Shown here: positions 1 to 4,852 of the stretch, one piece after another
Position numbering within the stretch: position 1 is the first letter of the stretch
Layout: each line of letters opens with the position of its first letter
Notes under the pieces: generated by a model
What the model was told of the DNA's origin: nothing
The model's input: only the letters and a program-made list of their open reading frames with translations
Database searches by the model: none
Origin: an uncultured Subdoligranulum sp.
GTDB lineage: Bacteria > Bacillota_A > Clostridia > Oscillospirales > Ruminococcaceae
Length of the DNA stretch: 6,467 nt
Direction of reading: 5' to 3'
NCBI GenBank assembly: GCA_900772715.1
Contig: CAAGRN010000242.1
Span: 1-6,467, forward strand
Made by a program: the position numbers and the translations under genes

Positions 1-227
1 CCCAAGGCTTCGGCGACAAACTCCTGCGTCATCTTGCAGCTTGTGCGGTGCTGCTTCAAAACCTCGCCCAAGCTTTTGGCGTTCGCAGCTTTTTCCTTTC
101 GCACCGGCTCGGATTGGTTGTACTTTTTTAACGCTTTGACGAGAAGTACAAACAGATATACCGCCGCGCAAAGAACAACTGAATTCAAAATCACGACGAA
201 AATTACCATTCCGGATGCTGTATCCAT
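1..227 (-). CDS. Membrane-anchored XRE/Cro-CI helix-turn-helix regulator (partial, C-terminus beyond left edge)
   Basis: The minus strand is open from an ATG at 227 to the left edge, giving 75 codons. After a short polar N-terminus comes one hydrophobic helix (about residues 7-30, MVIFVVILNSVVLC onward), then a basic linker (KALKKY, VRKEK). From about residue 51 the start of an HTH domain is visible (SLGEVLKQHR, then KMTQEFVAEAL), matching helices 1-2 of an XRE/Cro-CI fold. Known families continue with a recognition helix such as VSRQAVSKWE, which would lie outside the window. The positive charges after the helix predict an extracytoplasmic N-terminus and a cytoplasmic HTH, so this would be a membrane-tethered DNA-binding protein of perhaps 110-130 residues. 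The ATG follows a modest GGCAGGTG ribosome binding site, and a candidate promoter lies at 254-286. Target genes are unknown. The plus-strand reading across this region looks like a shadow. Confidence 0.8.
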   Translation of the reverse strand, partial: MDTASGMVIFVVILNSVVLCAAVYLFVLLVKALKKYNQSEPVRKEKAANAKSLGEVLKQHRTSCKMTQEFVAEAL

Positions 228-253
228 ACAAAGCACCTGCCTTTCTTGCCGTC

Positions 254-286
254 AATATACCATATTTTTTGCGGTTGCACTACCAA
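254..286 (-). promoter_or_regulatory. Candidate promoter of the membrane-anchored regulator
   Basis: On the minus strand TTGGTA (281-286) lies 16 nt upstream of TATGGT (259-264). A better-looking -10, TATATT (254-259), overlaps the latter but would give a 21-nt spacer. Either would place the transcript start about 20-25 nt before the ATG at 227. Both are imperfect, so the exact boxes are uncertain. Confidence 0.4.
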
Positions 287-300
287 CTAACGCGCAACCG
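272..300. repeat. 7-bp inverted repeat flanking the -35 box
   Basis: CGGTTGC (272-278) and GCAACCG (294-300) form a perfect 7-bp inverted repeat with a 15-nt centre. The centre contains the candidate -35 TTGGTA of the leftward gene. No T-tract follows on either strand, so it is not an intrinsic terminator. Its position would suit an operator, possibly for the adjacent HTH protein, but that is inference. Confidence 0.4.
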
Positions 301-338
301 GGCGGCATTACTCTAAAAATTTACAGTGCCGCCTTTTT
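301..338 (+). terminator. Plus-strand hairpin plus T-tract at the 3' end of the ClbS-like gene
   Basis: GGCGGCA (301-307) pairs with TGCCGCC (327-333), a 7-bp GC-rich stem with a 19-nt interior, followed on the plus strand by TTTTT (334-338). Read leftward, no T-tract follows, so it is not a good terminator for the minus-strand operon whose stop codon (321-323) lies inside it. It could block rightward antisense transcription into the operon. Part of the symmetry comes from the codons for the C-terminal KKAAL, so chance is possible. Confidence 0.4.
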
Positions 339-839
339 CCATTTGCGGATCTTGGTTCTGAACGTCCCAAAGGGCGCGACGGTGTTGACGTGGATAAACT
401 TGTACACCGGCCAGACTGCCGTTTTTGTGGCGTCGTCCGCCCAGCGGCGTCCGTGCGGCTCAAACAGTTCGGCGTCAGACATCGAGTCGATCATGGTATA
501 GATTTCGTCCACGTTTTTGCGCAGCAACGTCCTTAATTCCGCCAAGGACAGGGGCGCGTAGGTGGCGGTGAACCACGCATATAAGTCGCCAAGTTGGTTC
601 CACTTAAACATTTCGTGGGGCGTTTTTGCTCCTCGCCCGTGCTGCTCGTCCGCCTCCCACTGCAAAAGCAGGGTCGTCCAGCCTACTTGGTATGCCAGAT
701 TTTCCGCCGGTGTGCGGTCTGCATCGGGTACGCGCGTGTCCTTGCAGGATTCGGGAATCGCGTCAAATTCGGCGAGGTAGGTATCCAGACTCTTTTGAAT
801 TTCGGCTTTGAGTTCTTCTTTGCTTTCGTAGGTTTTCAC
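321..839 (-). CDS. ClbS/DfsB (DUF1706) family four-helix-bundle protein
   Basis: This 172-residue protein carries the marks of the ClbS/DfsB/DUF1706 family: an N-terminal SKEEL helix (residues 6-10), LAYQVGW (48-54), KWNQLG (79-84) and a C-terminal NTVAPF...RTKIRKWKK (152-169). Length is normal for the family and there is no signal peptide, so it should be cytosolic. The founding member ClbS hydrolyses the cyclopropane warhead of colibactin and protects the producer's DNA; most homologues, including this one, have unknown substrates. Start: GTG at 839 is preferred over the in-frame ATG at 869. AGGAGGG lies 6 nt upstream of the GTG, the GTG overlaps the upstream gene's TGA by 4 nt (GTGA), and the family consensus begins there. 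It is the last gene of the DUF2975-regulator operon and probably depends on translational coupling. A protective or small-molecule-modifying role is inference; no colibactin genes are present here. Confidence 0.88.
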   Translation of the reverse strand: MKTYESKEELKAEIQKSLDTYLAEFDAIPESCKDTRVPDADRTPAENLAYQVGWTTLLLQWEADEQHGRGAKTPHEMFKWNQLGDLYAWFTATYAPLSLAELRTLLRKNVDEIYTMIDSMSDAELFEPHGRRWADDATKTAVWPVYKFIHVNTVAPFGTFRTKIRKWKKAAL

Positions 840-1084
840 AAGCTGCCCTCCTGATGCGTATCGGCGCAAGGGGATTCAGCGGGCGGCTGGTATTCCAGAA
901 TATCGCCCGGCTGGCAGTCCAGCGCCTTGCAGATGGCTTCCAGCGTCGAAAAGCGGATGGCGCTTACCTTGCCGGTCTTGATTTTAGACAGGTTCACATT
1001 GGCAATGCCCACCTTCTCCGATAAGGTGTTCAGGGACATTTTTCTGTCTGCCATCACCCGGTCCAAGCGTAAAATAATCGGCAT
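836..1084 (-). CDS. Small Cro/CI-type HTH regulator (YozG-like)
   Basis: This 82-residue protein is almost entirely one HTH domain: MPIILRLDRVMADR, then SLNTLSEKVGIANVNLSKIKTG, then RFSTLEAICKALDCQPGDILEY (to about residue 66). This is the standard form of the short YozG-like Cro/CI regulators. The C-terminal tail (about 67-82) is polar and not conserved in my recollection. The ATG at 1084 follows AGGAGG by 7 nt, and the gene begins 17 nt after the stop of the DUF2975 gene. Pairing of this regulator type with DUF2975 membrane proteins is common in Firmicutes, although the function of the pair is not known to me. It probably binds DNA as a dimer and may control its own promoter at 1696-1724; the inverted repeat at 1731-1749 is a candidate site. 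Its stop overlaps the GTG of the next gene. Confidence 0.9.
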   Translation of the reverse strand: MPIILRLDRVMADRKMSLNTLSEKVGIANVNLSKIKTGKVSAIRFSTLEAICKALDCQPGDILEYQPPAESPCADTHQEGSL

Positions 1085-1101
1085 AGCGATCCCTCCTGCG
1101 T

Positions 1102-1662
1102 TTATAGGGTTTCATCGGACAGCTGCTGCAGGGCTTCGCCGTATTCAAAAATATAGCCAAACAGGCGAATGACCACAAACCAGACAAGAAAGCTGCCATC
1201 ATAGGTGTGCGACACAAGACCCGCGCCGGGCAGGGTGCGCCAGCTGACCCATTCGGTAACGGCTTGCCCCAGAAGATTCACAATGCCGGTAATCAACACA
1301 AGGTAAGCAAGCTTTTTCATCGCCCCGCTGACCGTGGCATCAAAGGGCTTGCCCAGCGACATCGGGCGGAACACCGTCAGCAGCACCCGGATACAGTAGC
1401 AGGAAAGTGCGGCGGGAATGCACACATTGCCCAGCGCGGCACACAGCAGGGGAACCAGCTGCGGCAGGGAAACCTCCTGATCCGGCTGCAGGGCAAGACC
1501 ACCCACAAAAACCGTGACGCCGGGAATTGTCGGCAGATTTCCGGCAAAAAGCAGCATTGCAGCAATGGCAAGCAGCGCCGCCGCGCTTAAAGCTGCCACC
1601 ACCCAGAAAAGAATGTTAAGAACGCGGCAGATGGATTTGGAAGTCTTGATGATTTTGTCCAT
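1102..1662 (-). CDS. DUF2975 family integral membrane protein
   Basis: This 186-residue protein has about four predicted membrane segments (roughly residues 13-41, 67-98, 114-132 and 153-170). It ends in YIFEYGEALQQLSDETL, the characteristic C-terminal signature of DUF2975 proteins. Biochemical function is unknown; the family often sits beside a small YozG-like regulator, as here. The start is set at the ATG at 1662. AGGAGG lies 9 nt upstream, and the longer in-frame start at 1704 would overlap the -10 box (1696-1701), so it cannot be transcribed from that promoter. It is the first gene of a three-gene operon with the regulator and the ClbS-like protein. Whether it senses, transports or modulates envelope stress cannot be read from the sequence. 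Confidence 0.88.
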   Translation of the reverse strand: MDKIIKTSKSICRVLNILFWVVAALSAAALLAIAAMLLFAGNLPTIPGVTVFVGGLALQPDQEVSLPQLVPLLCAALGNVCIPAALSCYCIRVLLTVFRPMSLGKPFDATVSGAMKKLAYLVLITGIVNLLGQAVTEWVSWRTLPGAGLVSHTYDGSFLVWFVVIRLFGYIFEYGEALQQLSDETL

Positions 1663-1695
1663 AGGTAGTTTCCTCCTGTTTGATGAAGTGACCTT

Positions 1696-1724
1696 ATTAT
1701 ACACAAGGAAGCTACGTTTGTCAA
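1696..1724 (-). promoter_or_regulatory. Perfect consensus SigA promoter of the DUF2975-regulator-ClbS-like operon
   Basis: Read on the minus strand, TTGACA (1719-1724) is followed after exactly 17 nt by TATAAT (1696-1701), identical to the vegetative consensus in both boxes and spacing. The predicted transcript start near 1689 leaves a leader of about 27 nt carrying the AGGAGG site before the ATG at 1662. A promoter this strong in front of a regulator-containing operon suggests repression is the normal control. Confidence 0.9.
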
Positions 1725-1730
1725 CTAAAA

Positions 1731-1749
1731 TTTAATGATAAACATTAAA
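1731..1749. promoter_or_regulatory. Inverted repeat upstream of the -35 box, candidate operator
   Basis: TTTAATG (1731-1737) and CATTAAA (1743-1749) form a perfect 7-bp inverted repeat around a 5-nt centre (ATAAA), ending 7 nt upstream of the -35 box. The size and symmetry fit a dimeric HTH protein, and the operon's own small regulator is the obvious candidate. AT-rich sequence forms such symmetry by chance fairly easily, and an UP-element role is the main alternative. Confidence 0.45.
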
Positions 1750-1812
1750 AACAGGGCGGGACGCGGCTGCGCCGCAGGGCAGGGAGATGCAGCAATCCGC
1801 CAAAAACCGCGC

Positions 1813-1848
1813 AAAAAAGAGCAGTACCTCTTGCAAAGTACTGCTCTT
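1813..1848 (-). terminator. Strong intrinsic terminator-like hairpin, leftward
   Basis: AAGAGCAGTAC (1817-1827) and GTACTGCTCTT (1838-1848) give a perfect 11-bp stem with a 10-nt loop. On the minus strand the stem runs directly into a T-tract (six T, 1818-1813). It lies about 100 nt beyond the terminator of the XRE-membrane gene, so it is either a backup terminator or the end of a separate short transcript. Confidence 0.75.
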
Positions 1849-1941
1849 GGCGTGGCGGAAAAATGCCCGTGCAGATGGTTACCGGTTCAACCCGCTTGGT
1901 GTTTTGACTATTACGAAATCGATGCAGCGGACTTGCAGTAA

Positions 1942-1984
1942 CGAAAAGAATAAGGCGGTCAAACAAAAACGTCTGACCGCCTTA
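1942..1984 (-). terminator. Intrinsic terminator of the XRE-membrane regulator gene
   Basis: TAAGGCGGTCA (1951-1961) and TGACCGCCTTA (1974-1984) form a perfect 11-bp stem with a 12-nt loop. On the minus strand the T-rich TTCTTTTC (1950-1943) follows. It begins 20 nt after the stop codon of the gene at 2005-2580, the expected place for its terminator. The interrupted T-tract suggests moderate efficiency. Confidence 0.75.
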
Positions 1985-2004
1985 CAAATTCTTCACTACT
2001 GTAT

Positions 2005-2580
2005 TTAGTTTGGAACAGGAGCAAGCCCTAAAGCCCCCGCAAGGAACAGGAACACAACAACTCCAACCGGGATTAGCAGCATAACAGCAGCTAAAACGAA
2101 AGTTTGCAAGCAGGGCAGCTTGTTTTTCTTTCTCCATACGCCGTAAATCAAAAGCGCGATACCGCTTAAAAGGCAGATAACAGGAAAATACACCATTGCA
2201 AAGCCGAGCCAACCCATACCGTCAATTAAGAATATCAGAAATAGACAGGCTGCAACACCCCCGGCGATTTTGAAAATGGATTTTCGTTCAGCCTTGCGCT
2301 GGAGCTTTACAATCTCAAATGTATCTGTCAAAGCAGCGGAAGCTGTATCTTGGGTAATTTCGGTTTCTGCTATTCTTTCCGAACGCATGATTTCCAACAC
2401 GCTAACGCCCAAAGCGTCGGCTAATGGCTCTATCGTGTTTATATCGGGAAAACCTAAACCACGTTCCCATTTACTGACTGCCTTATCGGTCACTTGCAGC
2501 TTCTGTGCTAATTCAACTTGCGTCATGTTATTTTCTTTCCGCAATGTTGCAATGAATGTACCAAATTTTTTAGCGTCCAT
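2005..2580 (-). CDS. XRE family regulator with C-terminal membrane domain
   Basis: This 191-residue protein has two parts. Residues 5-62 are a classic XRE/Cro-CI HTH (FIATLRKENNMTQVELAQKL, then VTDKAVSKWERGLGFPDI with recognition helix about 31-39). A charged linker (about 67-100) follows, then three hydrophobic segments (about 102-121, 124-148 and 158-186). The topology places the HTH in the cytoplasm, tethered to the membrane. Such proteins are frequent in Clostridia and usually thought to respond to envelope or small-molecule signals, but the ligand is unknown. The ATG at 2580 follows an AGGGAG-like site by about 10 nt, and the promoter at 2615-2643 leaves a short leader. The coding sequence is visibly more AT-rich than the SDR and kinase genes, a possible sign of separate origin. 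It is monocistronic, with a terminator downstream. Confidence 0.9.
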   Translation of the reverse strand: MDAKKFGTFIATLRKENNMTQVELAQKLQVTDKAVSKWERGLGFPDINTIEPLADALGVSVLEIMRSERIAETEITQDTASAALTDTFEIVKLQRKAERKSIFKIAGGVAACLFLIFLIDGMGWLGFAMVYFPVICLLSGIALLIYGVWRKKNKLPCLQTFVLAAVMLLIPVGVVVFLFLAGALGLAPVPN

Positions 2581-2614
2581 ATATCAGGCACTCCCTTTGC
2601 GTTTGTCTATTCAT

Positions 2615-2643
2615 AGTATAACGCGCATGGGGGCACATGACAA
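2615..2643 (-). promoter_or_regulatory. SigA-type promoter of the XRE-membrane regulator gene
   Basis: On the minus strand TTGTCA (2638-2643) and TATACT (2615-2620) are separated by exactly 17 nt. Each box matches consensus at 5 of 6 positions. Transcription would start near 2608, about 28 nt before the ATG at 2580. Confidence 0.75.
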
Positions 2644-2669
2644 CCGACGCATAGTTTAGGGCAGGAATA

Positions 2670-2688
2670 TTTCTGTACTCTACGGAAA
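2670..2688. repeat. 8-bp imperfect inverted repeat
   Basis: TTTCTGTA (2670-2677) and TACGGAAA (2681-2688) pair around CTC with one mismatch, which is a G-U pair in RNA. It lies 26 nt upstream of the -35 box of the XRE-membrane gene and has no strong T-tract on either side. It may be an operator or chance. Confidence 0.3.
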
Positions 2689-2724
2689 GTTTAGACGCAA
2701 AAATCGCAAAGGAGGGATTTCAGA

Positions 2725-2853
2725 TTGGCACAAATCACAAATGACTGGGCAGCGGACAGACCCCGCTTGCGGCTGATACCCGGAGGACAGGCGGCAGCGC
2801 CCACCGGGAGGAGGAACGGACAAGGCGGCTTTTTTATATCAAAAATTCAATAA
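2725..2853 (+). CDS. Possible small plus-strand ORF, 42 residues, unrecognised
   Basis: A TTG at 2725 lies 8 nt after the strong ribosome-binding-site-like AAAGGAGGG (2708-2716) and opens 42 codons to TAA at 2851-2853, abutting the convergent SDR stop at 2854. The predicted peptide begins MAQITNDWAADRPRLR, continues with IPGGQAAAPTGRRNG and ends GGFFISKIQ. It is basic, rich in Gly, Ala and Arg, and has no membrane segment. I do not recognise it. No good plus-strand promoter is visible upstream and the start codon is weak. The stretch may instead be a structured GC-rich RNA or intergenic element: it contains a nested stem CCCGG/CCGGG around GGCG-GCAG-CGCC at about 2779-2808, and GGCGGC followed by six T at 2825-2835. 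This is a tentative call. Confidence 0.25.
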   Translation: MAQITNDWAADRPRLRLIPGGQAAAPTGRRNGQGGFFISKIQ

Positions 2854-3729
2854 TCAAAATTTTTTAGAGCCGCACAGCGGCAGAAAGTGAGGAAAATATA
2901 TGGCATTTTTTAATTCCGCAGTTGCCCCACTGGCAACGATGCCGCCGTCCATGATGATGTCTGCGCCGGTCAAAAAGCCAAGGCGCTCATCCAGCAACAG
3001 GGTGAACAGGGCGGCAATTTCCTCGGGACGTCCGTTGCGCTTGAGGGCGGAATATTTCTTAAACACATCCGCCTGTTCGCTTTCCAGTGCGCCCATCGGC
3101 GTGTCGAAGTTGCCGGGGGTCACGCTCAGGCAGCGGACATTTTTTGCGCTGAACCGTGCGGCATCGGTCTTGGCAAACCAGATGACAAAGTGCTTGCTGA
3201 TGGCATAGGCAAGACCGGGGCGCGCTTCCTTGGGGGCAATGCTTGCCCGTGCCAGCAGCTTTTTTATAAATTTTTCGCGGTCGGTGCGCGCCAGCTTGTA
3301 TGCGCCTTTGGGCATGATAAACTGCGGAGCAAGGTAAGCGCTCATGCTGGAGGTGTCGATCACGCAGCCACCCGGTGCCATGACCTCGTAAAAGGCATCG
3401 TTGATGTTGACCGTGCCCAGCGCGTTGCCGTGCAGAATTTTCTCGGCATCACCCATGTGGGGGCTAAGCCCCGCAATATGCAAAAGGGCTTTTACCTCGC
3501 CGCATTCGGCGGCGTGCTTAGCCAGCGCAAAGCAGCTTTCACGGTCAGAAACATCGCAGCTGAACGCCTCGACATCGCCGCCCGCCGCGCGCAGGTCAGT
3601 GACTGCTTTTTCCAATTTAGATGCTGTGCGTCCGACCAGAATGGTGTAGTAGCCGGCTTCACATACGAGCTTTGCTGCGGCAAGGCCCATCCCGCTGCCG
3701 CCGCCTGTAATCACACAGATTTTTTTCAT
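2854..3729 (-). CDS. SDR family NAD(P)-dependent oxidoreductase (classical type with insertion)
   Basis: This 291-residue Rossmann-fold enzyme begins MKKICVITGGGSGMG, with the TGxxxGxG cofactor motif at residues 8-15. GR at 33-34 after the second strand favours NADP(H). Other SDR landmarks are CDVSD (58-62), AG (86-87, in place of NNAG), Asn102, Ser127/Ser128/Ser130 and YAISK (Tyr175, Lys179). PGNFDTPM (205-212) and a C-terminal GADIIMDGG complete the pattern. Serine to tyrosine is about 45-48 residues, far more than the usual dozen or so. A comparable insertion before YxxxK is known from bacterial 3-alpha-hydroxysteroid dehydrogenase/carbonyl reductase, so a steroid or other bulky ketone/alcohol substrate is possible but unproven. 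Its ATG overlaps the upstream SDR's TGA (ATGA), with AGGAAGG 9 nt before the start inside that gene, so the two are translationally coupled. The last 20 or so residues look non-homologous. Confidence 0.9.
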   Translation of the reverse strand: MKKICVITGGGSGMGLAAAKLVCEAGYYTILVGRTASKLEKAVTDLRAAGGDVEAFSCDVSDRESCFALAKHAAECGEVKALLHIAGLSPHMGDAEKILHGNALGTVNINDAFYEVMAPGGCVIDTSSMSAYLAPQFIMPKGAYKLARTDREKFIKKLLARASIAPKEARPGLAYAISKHFVIWFAKTDAARFSAKNVRCLSVTPGNFDTPMGALESEQADVFKKYSALKRNGRPEEIAALFTLLLDERLGFLTGADIIMDGGIVASGATAELKNAIYFPHFLPLCGSKKF

Positions 3730-4742
3730 GCGATTTTACCTTCCTGCTTCAGCCAAATTGCCAAATCATGCAGCGTTTCCTTGTAAGGGCGCGGGGCAAA
3801 GCCCAGCTCATTTCTTGCCTTGGAGCAGTCAAAATGGTTGTTGCGCTCCAGATTGTACACCGCAAACTCGGTCAGCACGGCAGGCTTGCCGGTCTTGGCA
3901 GCGCGGGCTTCCATCAGCTTGGCGGCAAAATGGGCAAGCGACAGCGGCAGGTAAAACAGGCAGCCGCGGCAGCCGGTTTCAGCCTTCAGCATTTCACAGA
4001 GTTCCTTCAGGGAAACTTCATCGTTGGAAAGAATGTAGCACTCGCCCTTGCGCCCGCGGTCGGCGGCGGCAATCGTGCCGGTAGCCAAGTCGCGCACATC
4101 GACAAGGTTGAACGAGCCTTGCATACCGATGGGCATTTCACCGTTCAGAATCTGGATCAGCGTGCGGGTCGTCTGCCCGATGGCGGGATCGTTGGGACCC
4201 AGAATGCCGCTGGGATGCACCACGCAGGCGTTCAGCCCGGCAGCGGCGGCGTCCAGAACCTCTTGGGTCGCCATTGCCTTGCTGCGGCTGTACCAGCCGA
4301 CCACGCGGGTGTCATCGTAGGGGACAAAGCTGTATACCTCGCGGATGCTCTCGCCCTTGGGCAGTTCGGGGATAGCGCCTGTGCTGGAAACATAGACAAA
4401 CTTCTTGCATTCGGGGTGATTTTTGGCGGCTTTCAGCATATTTTTGGTGCCGCCGACATTGACGGCAATTAGCTTTTCGCTGTAATCCGGGTTGATAGTC
4501 ACCATGCTGGCGCAGTGGATGCAGACGGTCTGGGTGTCAGGCTCCACAGTAAAGAATTTCTCGCAGTCTGCGGCATTGCAGAGGTCGCCCTCAAAAATTT
4601 CAACCGCTTCGGGTATAAATTTTACGGCGGGGTCGCCCTTCAGCACAAAGGCGCGCACGGAATCGCCGCGTTCCAAAAGCTGTGCGCAGACATTGGTGCC
4701 CATAAATCCGGCAGCGCCGGTGACAAGATAGATGGTTTTCAT
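3726..4742 (-). CDS. NAD(P)-dependent epimerase/dehydratase family protein (extended SDR)
   Basis: This 338-residue extended SDR begins MKTIYLVTGAAGFMGTNV, with the TGxxGxxG cofactor motif at residues 8-15. Then come GDL (52-54, the acidic residue near adenine), CIHCAS (74-79), NVGGT (95-99), VSSTG (118-122) and the catalytic WYSRSK (Tyr151, Lys155). HPSGILGPND and FNLVDVRDLATG are typical of the dihydroflavonol-reductase/3-beta-hydroxysteroid-dehydrogenase-like branch rather than sugar epimerases. Length is normal. The likely reaction is reversible oxidation/reduction of a hydroxyl/keto group; the substrate cannot be read. The ATG at 4742 follows GGAGG by 8 nt. It is the first gene of a two-gene operon with the classical SDR and is transcribed divergently from the two-component system. 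Its promoter is unclear: TATCCT at 4786-4791 (read leftward) is the best -10, without a good -35, so activation by a regulator is plausible. Confidence 0.9.
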   Translation of the reverse strand: MKTIYLVTGAAGFMGTNVCAQLLERGDSVRAFVLKGDPAVKFIPEAVEIFEGDLCNAADCEKFFTVEPDTQTVCIHCASMVTINPDYSEKLIAVNVGGTKNMLKAAKNHPECKKFVYVSSTGAIPELPKGESIREVYSFVPYDDTRVVGWYSRSKAMATQEVLDAAAAGLNACVVHPSGILGPNDPAIGQTTRTLIQILNGEMPIGMQGSFNLVDVRDLATGTIAAADRGRKGECYILSNDEVSLKELCEMLKAETGCRGCLFYLPLSLAHFAAKLMEARAAKTGKPAVLTEFAVYNLERNNHFDCSKARNELGFAPRPYKETLHDLAIWLKQEGKIA

Positions 4743-4825
4743 ATTCGTATCCTCCGTTTCGGATGTTGTTTTGCTTCGATGCCCTTAGGATACACCCCCA
4801 AAATAAATCTTTGGTAAACGGAGCT

Positions 4826-4846
4826 GTTTATCTTTCGTTTATCTTT
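4826..4846 (+). repeat. Tandem 10-bp direct repeats, 11-bp period: candidate OmpR/PhoB-type regulator site
   Basis: GTTTATCTTT occurs at 4826-4835 and again at 4837-4846, separated by one base, so the period is 11 bp. OmpR/PhoB-family regulators typically bind tandem half-sites spaced by about one helical turn on one DNA face. The second copy covers part of the -35 position relative to the -10 at 4856-4861, and that -35 is poor (TTTCGT at 4833-4838). This fits an activator-dependent promoter. A partial third match, ATCTTT, lies at 4807-4812, 23 bp upstream. Confidence 0.55.
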
Positions 4847-4852
4847 GCGCTG

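Larger units (their letters stand above)
1750..2004. other. Intergenic region with two minus-strand hairpin terminators and no supported gene
   Basis: About 255 nt separate the end of the XRE-membrane gene from the next promoter region. It holds the terminator at 1942-1984, a second one at 1813-1848, and a short GC-rich hairpin GCGGC-TGC-GCCGC (1763-1775). The 93 nt between the two terminators (1849-1941) show no convincing promoter or ribosome binding site. Open frames crossing it start inside a terminator stem or lack family resemblance, so I call no protein. It could hold a small RNA ending at the second terminator, or the remnant of a lost gene. Confidence 0.5.

Noticed and set aside
34..501. 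Plus-strand open frame of 155 codons
   Set aside because: It runs antisense to the membrane-anchored HTH gene and to the end of the ClbS-like gene, both of which show clear family motifs, and its own translation has no family-like pattern or ribosome binding site.
840..869. Ten-codon N-terminal extension of the ClbS-like protein from an ATG at 869
   Set aside because: The extension lies inside the preceding gene and covers the AGGAGGG site, which fits the GTG at 839; family members start near SKEEL.
1663..1704. Fourteen-codon N-terminal extension of the DUF2975 protein from an ATG at 1704
   Set aside because: It would start upstream of the predicted transcript start and overlap the -10 box.
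1876..1900. GGTTCAA motif resembling a tRNA T-arm
   Set aside because: The five bases on each side do not pair into a T-stem, and no acceptor or anticodon arm is found around it.
1745..1966. Minus-strand open frame of 73 codons across the two terminators
   Set aside because: Its start lies inside a terminator stem, it lacks a ribosome binding site, and it reads through a strong terminator hairpin and into the upstream promoter region.
2838..2865. Repeated ATCAAAA-type words between the SDR stop and the GC-rich block
   Set aside because: Two short AT-rich, imperfect copies only; not enough for a CRISPR, attachment site or insertion-sequence end.
3190..4472. Long plus-strand open frames (3190-3786 and 3768-4472) opposite the SDR genes
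   Set aside because: Both minus-strand SDRs have complete cofactor and catalytic motifs and good ribosome binding sites; the plus-strand frames look like shadows.
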